Assembly: GCA_044226865.1 (NCBI GenBank) | Contig: JBGAGE010000009.1 | Coordinates: forward strand, 157,747-221,746 | From: TMP-86 sp044226865 | GTDB taxonomy: Bacteria; Pseudomonadota; Gammaproteobacteria; Steroidobacterales; Steroidobacteraceae | Length of the DNA: 64,000 nucleotides | Direction: 5' to 3' | Part shown: piece by piece, positions 1-9,194 of the stretch | How positions within the stretch are numbered: position 1 is the first letter of the stretch | Layout of the letters: each line of letters starts with the position of its first letter | Notes under the pieces: generated by a model | Database searches by the model: none | What the model saw: only the letters and a program-made list of their open reading frames with translations | Told to the model about the DNA's origin: nothing | Translations under genes and position numbers: made by a program

Positions 1-423
1 GTGGAGCAAAGAACGGGCGTTGATGCCGCGGGGTGGGGAGGGGTGTTATCCAATGCTGCGCTGACTCGTGGTATTGCCGGGGCGATCATCGAAGGACCGG
101 CGCGTGACATCGATGAGGCGTACGATCTCAGCTTTCCAGTTTACGCCAGATCGATGACGTGCCGCACCGCGCGTGGTCGAATTCACGAGGCCGCAACGGG
201 AGTGCCCATTCAGGTCGGTGGGGTTTGTGTCGAGCCGGGAGACTACGTGGTGGCCGACAGCAGCGGCGCGGTATTCATCAAGCGGCAGGATTTGACGCGC
301 ATCGTCGTGGCGGCGGAGCACCTGGCCGCCAGAGAAATGGCCATGACGGCGGAAATCAGATCCGGCAAGCCGGCCAGCATCGTCATGGGTGCGGCGTATG
401 AGCACATGCTGTCGACGAAATAG
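1..423 (+). CDS. RraA/HMG-aldolase-like protein, 5'-truncated by window edge
   Basis: The 140-residue reading frame is the C-terminal two thirds of an RraA-family protein (4-hydroxy-4-methyl-2-oxoglutarate/oxaloacetate aldolase type, normally about 200-230 residues). The family signature is visible as 'GIAGAIIEGPARDIDE' (a variant of the G-x-V-x-DG-x-x-RD active-site strand, here EGPARD) followed by the usual 'GDYVVADSSGAVFI' strand. The N-terminal part is missing because the window starts inside the gene, so the GTG at position 1 is not the true start. Two more RraA-like genes occur at 9195 and 25998. In aromatic meta-cleavage pathways such aldolases split the last C6/C7 keto acid into pyruvate and another acid; that role here is inferred from the neighbouring Rieske oxygenase and dehydrogenases. 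Confidence 0.8.
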   Translation: MEQRTGVDAAGWGGVLSNAALTRGIAGAIIEGPARDIDEAYDLSFPVYARSMTCRTARGRIHEAATGVPIQVGGVCVEPGDYVVADSSGAVFIKRQDLTRIVVAAEHLAAREMAMTAEIRSGKPASIVMGAAYEHMLSTK

Positions 424-559
424 AGTCTTCATTGCATGGGTGATACCTCGGCGTCCATAGCGGCGATCAATGGCTGATAGACGAATTCAGTCTTTCGTGC
501 GGCCATCGCGCGACCCGTAAAATGAAACGTCGAATCCTGATTCAGCGGCGGCGTACACC

Positions 560-1777
560 TTGAACACATCGGTTGATCGGGAGAAACTCAAGCTGGGCGT
601 GATCGGCCTCGGTCAAGCGGGCGCCATGGTGATCGACGCCATCAAGGCGACACCGGCCTTGCCGTGGACGTTGGTTGCCGGCGCGGATCCGAGGTCGCAC
701 GCACGGGATCAATTTTCGGCGGAATTCGGCCAGGCCTATTCTGACTGCGAAGCTCTGTGCCGTGACTCCCGAGTGGACGCGGTCTACATCGCGTCCCCGT
801 CTTGGCTGCACCGCGAACATGTGGAGATCGCTGCCCGGTACGGCAAACACATGATTTGTGAAAAGCCTCTGGCATTGACACTGGCGGATGGCTTGGAAAT
901 GATCGCAGCCGCCCGGCGCGCCGGGGTCATCCTATTGGCGGGACACACCCACAGCTTCGATGCCCCGATCATCCGGATAAGCGAAATCGTGCGGTCGGGC
1001 GAACTGGGCGAGCTGCGATCCATCAACTGTTGGAACTTCAACGAGTTCAATCATCGACCGCGACTGCTAAGCGAGTTGGTGTCCACGCATGGACCCGTGC
1101 TCAACCAAGGCCCCCACCACACCGACATTGTTCGCCAAATCGGCGGTGGGTTGGTACGCAGCGTTCGCGCGTCCACGATCCCGGATGCGGTTACCGGGGT
1201 CGAGGGCGGATATGTGTGCTTCGCTCAGTTTCATAATGGCGTGCCCGCCACGATGGTCTACGACGGCCGGTCATTGTTCGACACAGCCGAACTGTTCGAG
1301 TGGGTCGGGGAGAGCGGCGGAATCCGCGATCCCAATGCCAATGCGCTTCGTCGCACGGCGTTTGAGTCGCTGATGCAAAAGCCCGAAGGGGAGCGTGACG
1401 AGGAACTGCGCCGCGGAAAGGAGAGCGGCCGATATGCCGGCGCGACCGCAGGCAAGCTCGCGAATGCACATGCCGGCTCCGTACCGCATCAGCCGCACTT
1501 CGGGTTGGTGGTCGTTGCGTGTGAGAAGGGCACTCTTCGCCAGTCTCCCGGCGGACTCTACTTGTACACCCACCGCGGCCGTGAAGAATTGCCCCTGAAG
1601 AAGACGATCAGTGGGCGAATCGCCGAATTGACGGAATTGCACGAGGCGCTTCTCAGCGGACGCGCACCCTTTCATGACGGGGCGTGGGGAGTGGCTACCC
1701 TGGAAGTGTGCTTGGGCATGCTTGAATCGGCAGCCAGTTCGCGTGAGGTCATGATGAAACACCAGGTGGCGGTATGA
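560..1777 (+). CDS. Gfo/Idh/MocA-family NAD(P) oxidoreductase (dihydrodiol/dihydroxyphthalate dehydrogenase-like)
   Basis: This 405-residue protein has an N-terminal Rossmann fold with GLGQAG at residues 16-21, and the family's EKP motif near residue 100 ('CEKPLALT'), where Lys helps catalysis. The length and the C-terminal half ('PHFGLVVVACEKGTLRQSPG') resemble the Pht4-like branch that oxidises cis-dihydrodiols of phthalate, more than sugar dehydrogenases. It starts with TTG at 560 in a 136-bp gap after the RraA-like gene, and its stop lies 52 bp before the next gene's likely start. The Rieske oxygenase at 4322 would supply a dihydrodiol substrate; this pairing is inference. An alternative is a generic myo-inositol or sugar dehydrogenase. 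Confidence 0.8.
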   Translation: MNTSVDREKLKLGVIGLGQAGAMVIDAIKATPALPWTLVAGADPRSHARDQFSAEFGQAYSDCEALCRDSRVDAVYIASPSWLHREHVEIAARYGKHMICEKPLALTLADGLEMIAAARRAGVILLAGHTHSFDAPIIRISEIVRSGELGELRSINCWNFNEFNHRPRLLSELVSTHGPVLNQGPHHTDIVRQIGGGLVRSVRASTIPDAVTGVEGGYVCFAQFHNGVPATMVYDGRSLFDTAELFEWVGESGGIRDPNANALRRTAFESLMQKPEGERDEELRRGKESGRYAGATAGKLANAHAGSVPHQPHFGLVVVACEKGTLRQSPGGLYLYTHRGREELPLKKTISGRIAELTELHEALLSGRAPFHDGAWGVATLEVCLGMLESAASSREVMMKHQVAV

Positions 1778-1829
1778 CGTGCGTGGACGCGAGCGTTCGG
1801 TTTGGAACCGCGGTGGAGGAGTAGCTTCA

Positions 1830-2570
1830 GTGGCTGCCCCTGCGAAGGCGTCTTCAGAAGCATTGCGCCAGACGATCCGGCAACTGGTTGTCGCCAACCG
1901 GATCCTCGCCCATGAGGGGGTCCTGGATGTCTTCGGACACGTCAGTGTCCGTCACCCGGAACGTGCAGACCGTTATCTGCTGTCGTGCTCTCGGAGCCCT
2001 GAGTTGGTCACCGAGGAGGACATCCTGGAGTTCGATCTGGACAGCAATCCCATCGACGATGGTGGAAGGACGCTCTATTCGGAGCGTCCTATTCACGGCT
2101 GCATCTATCGCACGCGCGCCGATGTGTCCGCCGTGTGTCATAACCACGCCCATTCCTTACTACCGTTCGGCGTCACCGGGGTCAGCCTCCGGCCGGTATT
2201 CCATGTGGGCGCGGCGATTGGTGCGGAGGTTCCCACGTGGGAAATCCGCGATGAGTTTGGCGATGCGACCAATATGTTGGTCACAGACAATGAACGTGGG
2301 ACATCGTTGGCCAAGGCGCTCGGCGGCTCTCCCACCTGCCTGATGCGCGGCCATGGCAGCGTTGCGGTGGCCCGCGATTTGAGGTCAGTTGTCTACGTGG
2401 CCATCACGCTCATGCAGAATGCCGCCATCCTCACCGAATCCCTGAAGATGGGTGCCGTGAACTACTTGAGCAGCGGCGAGGTTGATCAGCTCAGCAAGCG
2501 GGTGCTGGAAAGCCGGTCCCTGGACCGAGCCTGGAACTATTGGTGCCAGCGCGCCGGATTTCCGAGTTGA
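1830..2570 (+). CDS. Class II aldolase/adducin-family protein (aldolase or aromatic-acid decarboxylase)
   Basis: A 246-residue class II aldolase/adducin-fold protein. Visible marks are 'HVSVRHPE' near the N terminus, the metal-binding HNHAH cluster at about residues 104-108, and the later 'MRGHGSV' histidine near residue 172; these three His normally hold Zn or another divalent metal. I chose the GTG at 1830 because GGAGGAG at 1815-1821 lies eight bases upstream; an earlier GTG at 1779 would add 17 residues with no such site. Members next to Rieske/Gfo-Idh pairs include dihydroxyphthalate decarboxylase-like enzymes, as well as fuculose-type aldolases. The order dehydrogenase-decarboxylase fits an aromatic diacid pathway, but the substrate cannot be read from sequence. 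Confidence 0.82.
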   Translation: MAAPAKASSEALRQTIRQLVVANRILAHEGVLDVFGHVSVRHPERADRYLLSCSRSPELVTEEDILEFDLDSNPIDDGGRTLYSERPIHGCIYRTRADVSAVCHNHAHSLLPFGVTGVSLRPVFHVGAAIGAEVPTWEIRDEFGDATNMLVTDNERGTSLAKALGGSPTCLMRGHGSVAVARDLRSVVYVAITLMQNAAILTESLKMGAVNYLSSGEVDQLSKRVLESRSLDRAWNYWCQRAGFPS

Positions 2571-2718
2571 TCCTATTGGCGGTCACGCTGTGGGCACTGT
2601 CGGGCGCGCTGTATTGGCGTCGTATTCGTGGCGATTCTTGAAATGAACGACTCGCTGACATCTGTGAAGGGTGGCCGATGATGCCCGCTTTGAGTTTCCA
2701 CCAGCCGGAGGTTCTAGA

Positions 2719-4215
2719 ATGAATACAAGCTCATCAGCGTCGCCCGCCGCAGCCTCGATCCAGGCTTTTCTTGCGCAGCAGCACCAGCTCTTGATCAATG
2801 GCGAGTGGAGAGGAGCCGATTCGGGCGAGCGGCTCACGTTGGTGAACCCGTCGACCGGTGGCGTCCTCGCAGAGGCAGCGGCGGCCTCGGTCCGAGATGT
2901 GGACTTGGCAGTCCGGGCGGCGCGTCAGGCCTTCGATCAAGGGCCCTGGTCCCGGCAGTTGCCATGCCAGCGCCGGCAACTGCTGCTGGCGCTCGCGGCA
3001 GCGGTCGAGGCGGAAGCCGAAGATCTGGCATTGATCGATTCCCTCAACATGGGCATGCCCATCTGGTTGGCGCGCTACATCACCGGTGTCCTGTGCGTGG
3101 AGATTCTGCGATACAACGCGGGATGGGTGGACAAGATCGGCGGGGATACCCTTTCTGTATCCGCTCCGGATCATCATGCCTACACGCTGAAGGAGCCGGT
3201 CGGGGTGGTCGGTGCGATCGTACCCTGGAACGCTCCGCTCTTTGCAGCGATCACCAAGCTCGCGCCTGCGTTGGCGGCGGGATGCACGGTCGTGCTCAAG
3301 CCCGCCGATCTGACGCCGCTGTCCGCCATCCGCTTGGGTCAGATTGTTCAGAAGGTCGGGTTCCCACCCGGCGTGATCAACATCGTCAGTGGGGTGGGGT
3401 CACTGGCGGGTCAGGCATTGGTGGATCACCCCATGGTTGACAAGATCTCGTTCACGGGATCGACCGTGGTGGGTCAATCCATCGCGCGGTCCGTGGCCGG
3501 TACGATGAAGCGGGTTTCTCTCGAACTTGGTGGAAAATCGCCAGTGTTCATCTTCGCCGACGCGGACGTCGAGCGCGCCATCCAAAGTGCGGCGATGGGA
3601 ATCTTTGGAAACTCCGGTCAGGTCTGCGCAGCGGGTTCCCGGCTGTACGTACACCAAGCCGTCTTCGATCGGGTTCTTCAAGGAATCACTGATTACGCGC
3701 GCGCACTGAAGGTCGGACCCGCCCAACAGGCTGACGTACAAATGGGGCCGCTGGCATCCCAGAAGCAATTGGACCGGGTCGCCGGCTTCATCGAGGCGGG
3801 AAAGAAGAGCGGGGCGCAGGTGGTCGTGGGGGGCGGGCGCGTTTCCGGGGAGGGCTTTTACCTCCAACCCACGGTATTGGTCCAGGCGCGACGCGACGCC
3901 AGCGTGGTGCGGGAAGAAATTTTTGGGCCGGTTCTTTGTGCAGTCCCGTTCGGCGACGAGGACCTGGATTCCCTCGCCGCCATTGGCAACGATTCACCGT
4001 ACGGTCTGTCGGCCTATATCTGGACAAGGAACATCAGCATCGCCCATACGCTGGCGCGCAAGCTACGGGCTGGGTCGGTGATGATCAACGGCGGTACACC
4101 GATAGATCCCAATGTTCCTTTTGGAGGGTACAAGCAGTCCGGATGGGGGCGAGAATATGGACGCGAGGGCATCGAGGCCTACCTTGAGACGAAATCCGTG
4201 ACAATCGCGCTGTAA
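2719..4215 (+). CDS. NAD(P)-dependent aldehyde dehydrogenase
   Basis: A 498-residue aldehyde dehydrogenase of full family length. It shows the NAD-pocket motif 'VPWNAPL', the catalytic glutamate in 'LELGGKSP' (about E269), the nucleophile in 'FGNSGQVCAAGSR' (about C303) and 'EIFGPVL'. Start ATG 2719 is preceded by GGAGG at 2707-2711; an in-frame GTG at 2671 would add 16 residues of no family character. It sits between the class II aldolase and the Rieske oxygenase and probably oxidises an aldehyde or semialdehyde intermediate of the same pathway to the acid. Substrate specificity is not predictable here; betaine- or hydroxymuconic-semialdehyde-type enzymes share this architecture. Confidence 0.93.
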   Translation: MNTSSSASPAAASIQAFLAQQHQLLINGEWRGADSGERLTLVNPSTGGVLAEAAAASVRDVDLAVRAARQAFDQGPWSRQLPCQRRQLLLALAAAVEAEAEDLALIDSLNMGMPIWLARYITGVLCVEILRYNAGWVDKIGGDTLSVSAPDHHAYTLKEPVGVVGAIVPWNAPLFAAITKLAPALAAGCTVVLKPADLTPLSAIRLGQIVQKVGFPPGVINIVSGVGSLAGQALVDHPMVDKISFTGSTVVGQSIARSVAGTMKRVSLELGGKSPVFIFADADVERAIQSAAMGIFGNSGQVCAAGSRLYVHQAVFDRVLQGITDYARALKVGPAQQADVQMGPLASQKQLDRVAGFIEAGKKSGAQVVVGGGRVSGEGFYLQPTVLVQARRDASVVREEIFGPVLCAVPFGDEDLDSLAAIGNDSPYGLSAYIWTRNISIAHTLARKLRAGSVMINGGTPIDPNVPFGGYKQSGWGREYGREGIEAYLETKSVTIAL

Positions 4216-4321
4216 CGATGAGGATCGCCGTCAAGCGACCGCCTCGGAGCTGTTGGATAGCTGATAGAGGAAAAGAGTCTTTCACACCGGGTGTTCGGGG
4301 AACTAGAGTCGACACATCGCC

Positions 4322-5635
4322 ATGTTGAGCAAAGAAAGCAACGAGCTCGTCAGCAGGACCGGCCCCGGAACGCCTGGGGGTGCGATGATGCGCGCGTATT
4401 GGCAACCGGCCGCGCTTTCCCGAGAGCTGAAATCCGGGCTTCCCTTAAGGGTCCGGCTTTTGGGCGAGGATCTGGTGATGTTCCGCGACGCCGCGGGAAA
4501 GCCACAGCTGATCTCGCGCTTTTGTCCGCACCGTCGGACCGATCTGTCCTTCGGACGGGTTGAAGATGGTGGAATACGGTGCATCTACCATGGCTGGCTG
4601 ATGGATGGACGTGGGCGGTGCCTGCAGCGCCCGGCGGAGCGCGGCGCAGGTGCGCACAGCCCCACACCGCCGTTGATGGAGGCGTACCCCTGTCATGAGG
4701 CGGGGGGGGTGATCCTGGCCTACCTCGGTCAAGGGACTCCTCCGGACTTACCCAGGCTTCATTTTCTCACCGCTCCAGAGGAGCAGACCTTCACCATGAA
4801 GGTCTTGCAGGAGTGCAACTATCTGCAGGGTAACGAGGGCAACCTGGATCCTGCACACCTGTCATTCTTGCATTTGTTTATGCCGGAAGGGGTGAAGTCA
4901 AGCCTGAACGAACGGTCCGGTTCGCTCAACGACATCCTCGCCAATGACGCCGCTCCGGAGATCGGAGTATCTGAGACTTCCTACGGATTGAGGATCATCT
5001 CGTCCCGCGCCTCCCAACCGGGCCGAAGATGGGTGCGTATCACCAATTTCCTGATGCCCAATGCTGCGGCGATTCATGGTAGTCCGCTGACCAATCCGCG
5101 TACGAATCCCATTTCCGAAAATTGCGGGTACCAGATCAATTGGCATGTGCCAATTGACGACGTGAACCATTGGAAGTACGTGGTGGCGCACCGCTTCGAC
5201 GGGCCGGTCGACGTCGAGTTCCTGCAGCGCGGCTTCGGATCGATCGGCCCGGATTTCGTGATGCCTCGAAATCGCGCCAATGACTTCATGCAGGACCGTG
5301 AGGAGATGCAATCACGGAGCTTCGCGGGCCTGGGCCCGAGCTTTTTTGTGCACGACAAATGTGTCATCGAGGCCCAGGGCGGAATCATCGATCGATCGCA
5401 AGAGCATCTGGGATCGACCGACCTGGCGGTTGTGAAAATGCGTCGTCAGCTGTTGCAGGCGATCGGGGAGGTTCGTGAGGGTCGCGATCCGAGGATGGTG
5501 GACCGTGCGGGCGCCAGGAATTCGCTCGAAGACCTGACGGTCTTGTCGGTGGACATGCCGGCGGACGTGGACCTGAGTCAGCCGTGGTGGAAAGAGTACT
5601 TCGAGGGTGGGAAGCCAAAAAATGTTCAACGGTAA
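4322..5635 (+). CDS. Rieske-type aromatic ring-hydroxylating oxygenase, terminal oxygenase subunit
   Basis: A 437-residue Rieske non-haem iron oxygenase. The [2Fe-2S] ligands are C68-x-H70 and C87-x2-H90, and the mononuclear iron site is D176-x2-H179-x4-H184. The single-subunit length, and 'VSRTGPGTPGGAMMRAYWQP' at the N terminus, place it with the phthalate 4,5-dioxygenase/vanillate demethylase branch rather than the two-subunit naphthalene branch. Such enzymes need a separate FMN/[2Fe-2S] reductase; none is seen in this window, so it must be encoded elsewhere. The downstream amidohydrolase overlaps its 3' end by 14 bp from its ATG, which indicates translational coupling. Hydroxylation or O-demethylation of an aromatic acid is likely. 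Confidence 0.92.
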   Translation: MLSKESNELVSRTGPGTPGGAMMRAYWQPAALSRELKSGLPLRVRLLGEDLVMFRDAAGKPQLISRFCPHRRTDLSFGRVEDGGIRCIYHGWLMDGRGRCLQRPAERGAGAHSPTPPLMEAYPCHEAGGVILAYLGQGTPPDLPRLHFLTAPEEQTFTMKVLQECNYLQGNEGNLDPAHLSFLHLFMPEGVKSSLNERSGSLNDILANDAAPEIGVSETSYGLRIISSRASQPGRRWVRITNFLMPNAAAIHGSPLTNPRTNPISENCGYQINWHVPIDDVNHWKYVVAHRFDGPVDVEFLQRGFGSIGPDFVMPRNRANDFMQDREEMQSRSFAGLGPSFFVHDKCVIEAQGGIIDRSQEHLGSTDLAVVKMRRQLLQAIGEVREGRDPRMVDRAGARNSLEDLTVLSVDMPADVDLSQPWWKEYFEGGKPKNVQR

Positions 5636-6725
5636 GAAAGTCATCGACATTCACGCACATTTGTCCGCGCCGCCGCACTTTCGCGGTTACGCGATGACCC
5701 TGGTCGCGATCCGCACGCCCGATGAGCAGGAGTTGTCCATTCCGGAGGCGGCCATGCAGCAGGCGTTGGAGCGGCATCTCCGGGCGATGGACGAGCGCAA
5801 TATCGACATTCAGCTCCTGTCCCCGCGGCCGGTGGCGATGATGCAGTGGGAACGTCCGTTTCTCGTCGAGCCGTGGACTCGCACGACCAACGATGTGATC
5901 CATCAGCAGTGTCAGGCGCATCCAGATCGGTTCGTCGGGATGGCGCAGTTACCGCAGACAGCAGGTCTCAACATCGAGGCCTGCTGTACCGAATTGGAAC
6001 GCACGGTCGATAAGCTCGGCTTCGTGGGAGCGCTGGTCAATCCGGATCCGGCTGCGGATGGGCAATCGCCGGGCATGGATGACAAGGCTTGGTTTCCCCT
6101 CTACCAACGCGCTGAGCAACTGCAGGCGACCTTGATCGTGCACCCCTCGATTTCCCGCGACCCGCGCCTGGAAAGGCTGCCGCATTCCTATCAATTCAAC
6201 AATCTGCGTGAAGAGGCTTTGGCGACTCTGTTGCTCGAGCACTCCGACGTCTTCGATAAGTTTCCCAAGTTGAAGATCGTCATTTGTCACTGTGGCGGCG
6301 CTTTGCGCCGCATCATGGACATCGGGGACAAGATCGATGCGCTCAATCCCTCCACAGGCAGCGATAACGTGGTCAAGTCCACCGGCAAGCCCCGCGGCGG
6401 ATCAGGAGGTGTGTCGATCACCTTCAAGGACACTCAAGCTGCCGCCGATCTTTCAGATAATCTGTTCTTCGATACCTGCGCGTATGACCCTTGGTTCCTC
6501 AGCACCGCCATACATCAGCGAGGCGTTGAGCGCATGGTTTTTGGCAGTGAGACACCGGGCTCCGGTTCCTCGCAGTTGAATCCGGTGACCGGCAAGCCGT
6601 CGGATGACGTCGTTGCATTGATTGACAGTTTTCAGTTCCTGTCGGTGGAGCAGAAGACCTCCATCTTCCATGACAATCCACGGCGCGTGTTTCCGCTGTT
6701 GGAGAAGGTGCGAAACCTCACGTGA
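5622..6725 (+). CDS. Amidohydrolase-family protein (ACMSD-like decarboxylase/hydrolase)
   Basis: A TIM-barrel amidohydrolase of the amidohydrolase_2 (2-amino-3-carboxymuconate semialdehyde decarboxylase) type, 367 residues from ATG 5622. The metal-binding H11-x-H13 lies in 'VIDIHAHLS', a further His in 'LIVHPS', and another in 'KIVICHCGG', followed by a C-terminal 'FGSETPG' strand where the last metal-binding acid usually sits. An upstream in-frame GTG at 5607 is possible; I prefer the ATG because GGGTGGGAAG precedes it. The gene overlaps the Rieske oxygenase stop. Relatives include o-pyrocatechuate and 5-carboxyvanillate decarboxylases and 4-oxalomesaconate hydratase, all reactions of aromatic acid catabolism, so a non-oxidative decarboxylation or hydration step is plausible. 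Confidence 0.87.
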   Translation: MFNGKKVIDIHAHLSAPPHFRGYAMTLVAIRTPDEQELSIPEAAMQQALERHLRAMDERNIDIQLLSPRPVAMMQWERPFLVEPWTRTTNDVIHQQCQAHPDRFVGMAQLPQTAGLNIEACCTELERTVDKLGFVGALVNPDPAADGQSPGMDDKAWFPLYQRAEQLQATLIVHPSISRDPRLERLPHSYQFNNLREEALATLLLEHSDVFDKFPKLKIVICHCGGALRRIMDIGDKIDALNPSTGSDNVVKSTGKPRGGSGGVSITFKDTQAAADLSDNLFFDTCAYDPWFLSTAIHQRGVERMVFGSETPGSGSSQLNPVTGKPSDDVVALIDSFQFLSVEQKTSIFHDNPRRVFPLLEKVRNLT

Positions 6726-6764
6726 TCGCTTCGGCGCGGGGTTCAGGAAAGTGGGGGGGCTAGC

Positions 6765-7241
6765 ATGCATCTGCGTTACTTGAAAATTGCCTTCGTATTG
6801 TCCATGGCCGTTTGGGCGCTGATCACGTTCATCGGCAATCTGTTCCTGATTCCCGGGACTTACCAATCCGTGCAGCGTGTGACCTCGATGTCGGGAGTGC
6901 CCCGCGTCCTGCCGATTGCCACTGACTCCGCGCTGGTGGCCTGGCTGGGCGTTGCGCTCATCGTCGTGGGAAAGGCGGTGGCGGCGGCGTGTCTGTTGAT
7001 TGGCTTGGATCACATGTGGATTGCGCGGGCCGCCGGTTCCGCCGTCTTCAATGACGCCAAGTCTTGGGCGCTGTTCGGTGGCTGGGTAACGGTGCTCTGG
7101 CTCTTCGTCGGTTTTGCGCTGGTCGGGGAGATCATCTTTTACATGTTCACCAACGAACGAGGGGCCAAGGAGGCTCAGTCGGCCATCCGCTACGCCACTT
7201 ATTTTGCACTGCCGCTGCTGTTCATCGCGCAGGATGATTGA
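6765..7241 (+). CDS. Small integral membrane protein, DUF2165-like
   Basis: A 158-residue, strongly hydrophobic protein with about four predicted membrane segments: residues 7-28, 56-82, 104-130 and 140-155. The overall pattern, including 'NLFLIPGTYQSVQRVTSMSGV' in the first loop (split by the membrane boundary), resembles the DUF2165 family of small inner-membrane proteins; this match is from memory. It follows the amidohydrolase by 40 bp and precedes the KstD-like flavoprotein by 79 bp on the same strand, so it probably belongs to the transcription unit. The function is unknown; it could be an uptake accessory or a membrane partner of the flavoprotein. Confidence 0.7.
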   Translation: MHLRYLKIAFVLSMAVWALITFIGNLFLIPGTYQSVQRVTSMSGVPRVLPIATDSALVAWLGVALIVVGKAVAAACLLIGLDHMWIARAAGSAVFNDAKSWALFGGWVTVLWLFVGFALVGEIIFYMFTNERGAKEAQSAIRYATYFALPLLFIAQDD

Positions 7242-7320
7242 CGCTCGCGTTGACCTCCATTCCGGAGGGTGATCGATTGAGAAGCGGCGTGGATCGCGGG
7301 ATGAACCCCTTCGACTGCCG

Positions 7321-9015
7321 ATGACCGCCTTCGCGCCGTCATACGATGTCCTCGTCGTCGGCTCCGGCGCTGGCGCCTTGGTGGCCGCAGTGCGAGCTGT
7401 TGACCTCGGAATGTCGGTCGCGGTCGTGGAAAAGACGCGCTTTTACGGCGGCACTTCCGCCGTTTCCGGTGGTGGAATCTGGGTTCCCTGCCATTCTGCG
7501 ATCGCCGGTACGGATACCGTGGAATCGGCGATGGCCTACCTGCTCGCGGCCTCAGCTGGCGCGGGGCGTGAGCGCCTCATTCGCACGTACGTGGAGCAGG
7601 CTCCTCGCATGATGGAGTACCTGGAGGGCATTGGCGTTCGCTTCCGCGCGTTTCCGAGTTATCCGGACTATTTGGAGGAGCTTCCCGGTGCTGGGCGGGG
7701 CCGCTCACTGTTGCCTCGTGACTTCGACGGCGGGCTTCTGGATGAGGATTTTTTCCGATTGCGGGACGGCCATCCTTCGTTGAGGGCGTTCGACCGCTAC
7801 TCGGTCAACGCGGACATGGCACGGGCATTCAACAAGCGTGGTCCTGGCTGGCGTCGCGTGGCCGTGAAGATGTGGTGGGACTATTGGTCCGATATCCGCT
7901 GGCGGTTAAGGACTCGACGCGATCGACGCTTGACGTGGGGTCGGGCGCTCGTGGGTTCTTTGCGACGGGCCATGTTGGATCGCGGTATCCCGCTTTTCCT
8001 CGACACGTCGCTGACAGAGCTGATGCGCGTCGATGGCAGGATCACGGGCGCGCGTTTCCGGCATCTGGGCCGGTCGGTTGAGATCGGTGTCGGTCATGCG
8101 GTGGTGCTGGGCACCGGCGGATTTGAGCAGAACCAGGCGATGCGGGATCGGTGGCTGCCCGTGCAGACCCCGGTGGCCGTGTCGCCAACGCCGGCGGGGG
8201 CCAACGTCGGCGACGGGATCGTCGCGGGTGAAGCGGTCGGCGCGGCGGTCGAGTGCATGTCAGATGCCTGGTGGACGCCGGTCGTCAGGATGCCCGCGAT
8301 GTCAAACTCCAATGTCGAGATTTCCTATCCATTGGGCAATCATCGGGGAAAGCCCGGCTCATTGATGGTCAACCGGGCAGGACGTCGGTTTGCAAACGAG
8401 TCCGGATCCTACGATCGATTGGCGCGCGAGATGATCAAGGATCAGCTGGCCACGGGCGCGAACAGTCCGTGTTGGTTGGTGTTCGATGCGGGGTATCGAC
8501 GGACGACGCCGGTCGGAGGCCTTCTACCGGCATGGATCATGTCGGATCGCCGGGTACCCCGAGGTTGGTGGAATTCCATCGTGTTCAAGGCGGATACCCT
8601 TCAACGATTGGCTGGGTTGATCGGGGTTGATGAAGCTGTGCTGATGGGTACCCTGGAACGATTCAATGAGGATGCCCGTCAGGGAGTAGACCGGGAATTT
8701 CGGCGAGGCGACTCCTACTTCGATCGCTTCAACGGTGATCCGGCTTGTCAGCCGAACCCTTGCCTGCGTCCGCTCGACCAAGCACCGTTTTATGCAGTCA
8801 TGGTTGATCTGGGGGAACTCGGTACCAAGGGTGGGCTGCTCGTCGATGAGACCGCGGCGGTGCTTGACGGCGATTTCAACCGGATTCCCGGCCTCTATGC
8901 CATTGGCAATACCTCCGGTTCACCTTTCGTTGGAGCGTATCCCGGAGGGGGTGCAACACTGGGTCCGGCAATGACGTTTGGCTACTTGGCGGCGAACGCG
9001 ATCGCTCAAGAATAG
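7321..9015 (+). CDS. FAD-dependent dehydrogenase, 3-ketosteroid delta1-dehydrogenase/fumarate reductase-like
   Basis: A 564-residue flavoprotein of the FAD_binding_2 family. The N-terminal dinucleotide-binding motif is 'VVGSGAGALVAA' (GSGAG at 14-18), followed by 'VVEKTRFYGGTSAVSGGGIW', the conserved glycine-rich loop of KstD/fumarate-reductase enzymes. The C-terminal FAD-contact motif is 'GLYAIGNTSGSPFVGAYPG'. Family members introduce C=C bonds next to carbonyls (3-ketosteroids) or reduce enoates. There is no signal peptide, so it acts in the cytoplasm. Its position after aromatic-acid genes and before an RraA-like gene suggests it handles a cyclic or unsaturated keto-acid intermediate rather than a true steroid; no other steroid genes are seen nearby. 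Confidence 0.88.
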   Translation: MTAFAPSYDVLVVGSGAGALVAAVRAVDLGMSVAVVEKTRFYGGTSAVSGGGIWVPCHSAIAGTDTVESAMAYLLAASAGAGRERLIRTYVEQAPRMMEYLEGIGVRFRAFPSYPDYLEELPGAGRGRSLLPRDFDGGLLDEDFFRLRDGHPSLRAFDRYSVNADMARAFNKRGPGWRRVAVKMWWDYWSDIRWRLRTRRDRRLTWGRALVGSLRRAMLDRGIPLFLDTSLTELMRVDGRITGARFRHLGRSVEIGVGHAVVLGTGGFEQNQAMRDRWLPVQTPVAVSPTPAGANVGDGIVAGEAVGAAVECMSDAWWTPVVRMPAMSNSNVEISYPLGNHRGKPGSLMVNRAGRRFANESGSYDRLAREMIKDQLATGANSPCWLVFDAGYRRTTPVGGLLPAWIMSDRRVPRGWWNSIVFKADTLQRLAGLIGVDEAVLMGTLERFNEDARQGVDREFRRGDSYFDRFNGDPACQPNPCLRPLDQAPFYAVMVDLGELGTKGGLLVDETAAVLDGDFNRIPGLYAIGNTSGSPFVGAYPGGGATLGPAMTFGYLAANAIAQE

Positions 9016-9194
9016 CGGGGCGCTCCGTGAGCCGTTGCTACCCATAATGATCAGCAATAGCTTGTAGTTGAATCCTGTCTTACGAAAATCCCTGGCTGCG
9101 CACTATATTGGCGGGAATGCCGTGATCGATCGCGACGACAACTAGCCTGATGCTCGAGCAACTCGGTTGCAACGTTAGAACATGTTGGTACCCC

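Noticed and set aside
1271..1897. 208-codon minus-strand frame opposite the Gfo/Idh gene
   Set aside because: Overlaps two real genes and has shadow-like composition; no domain seen.
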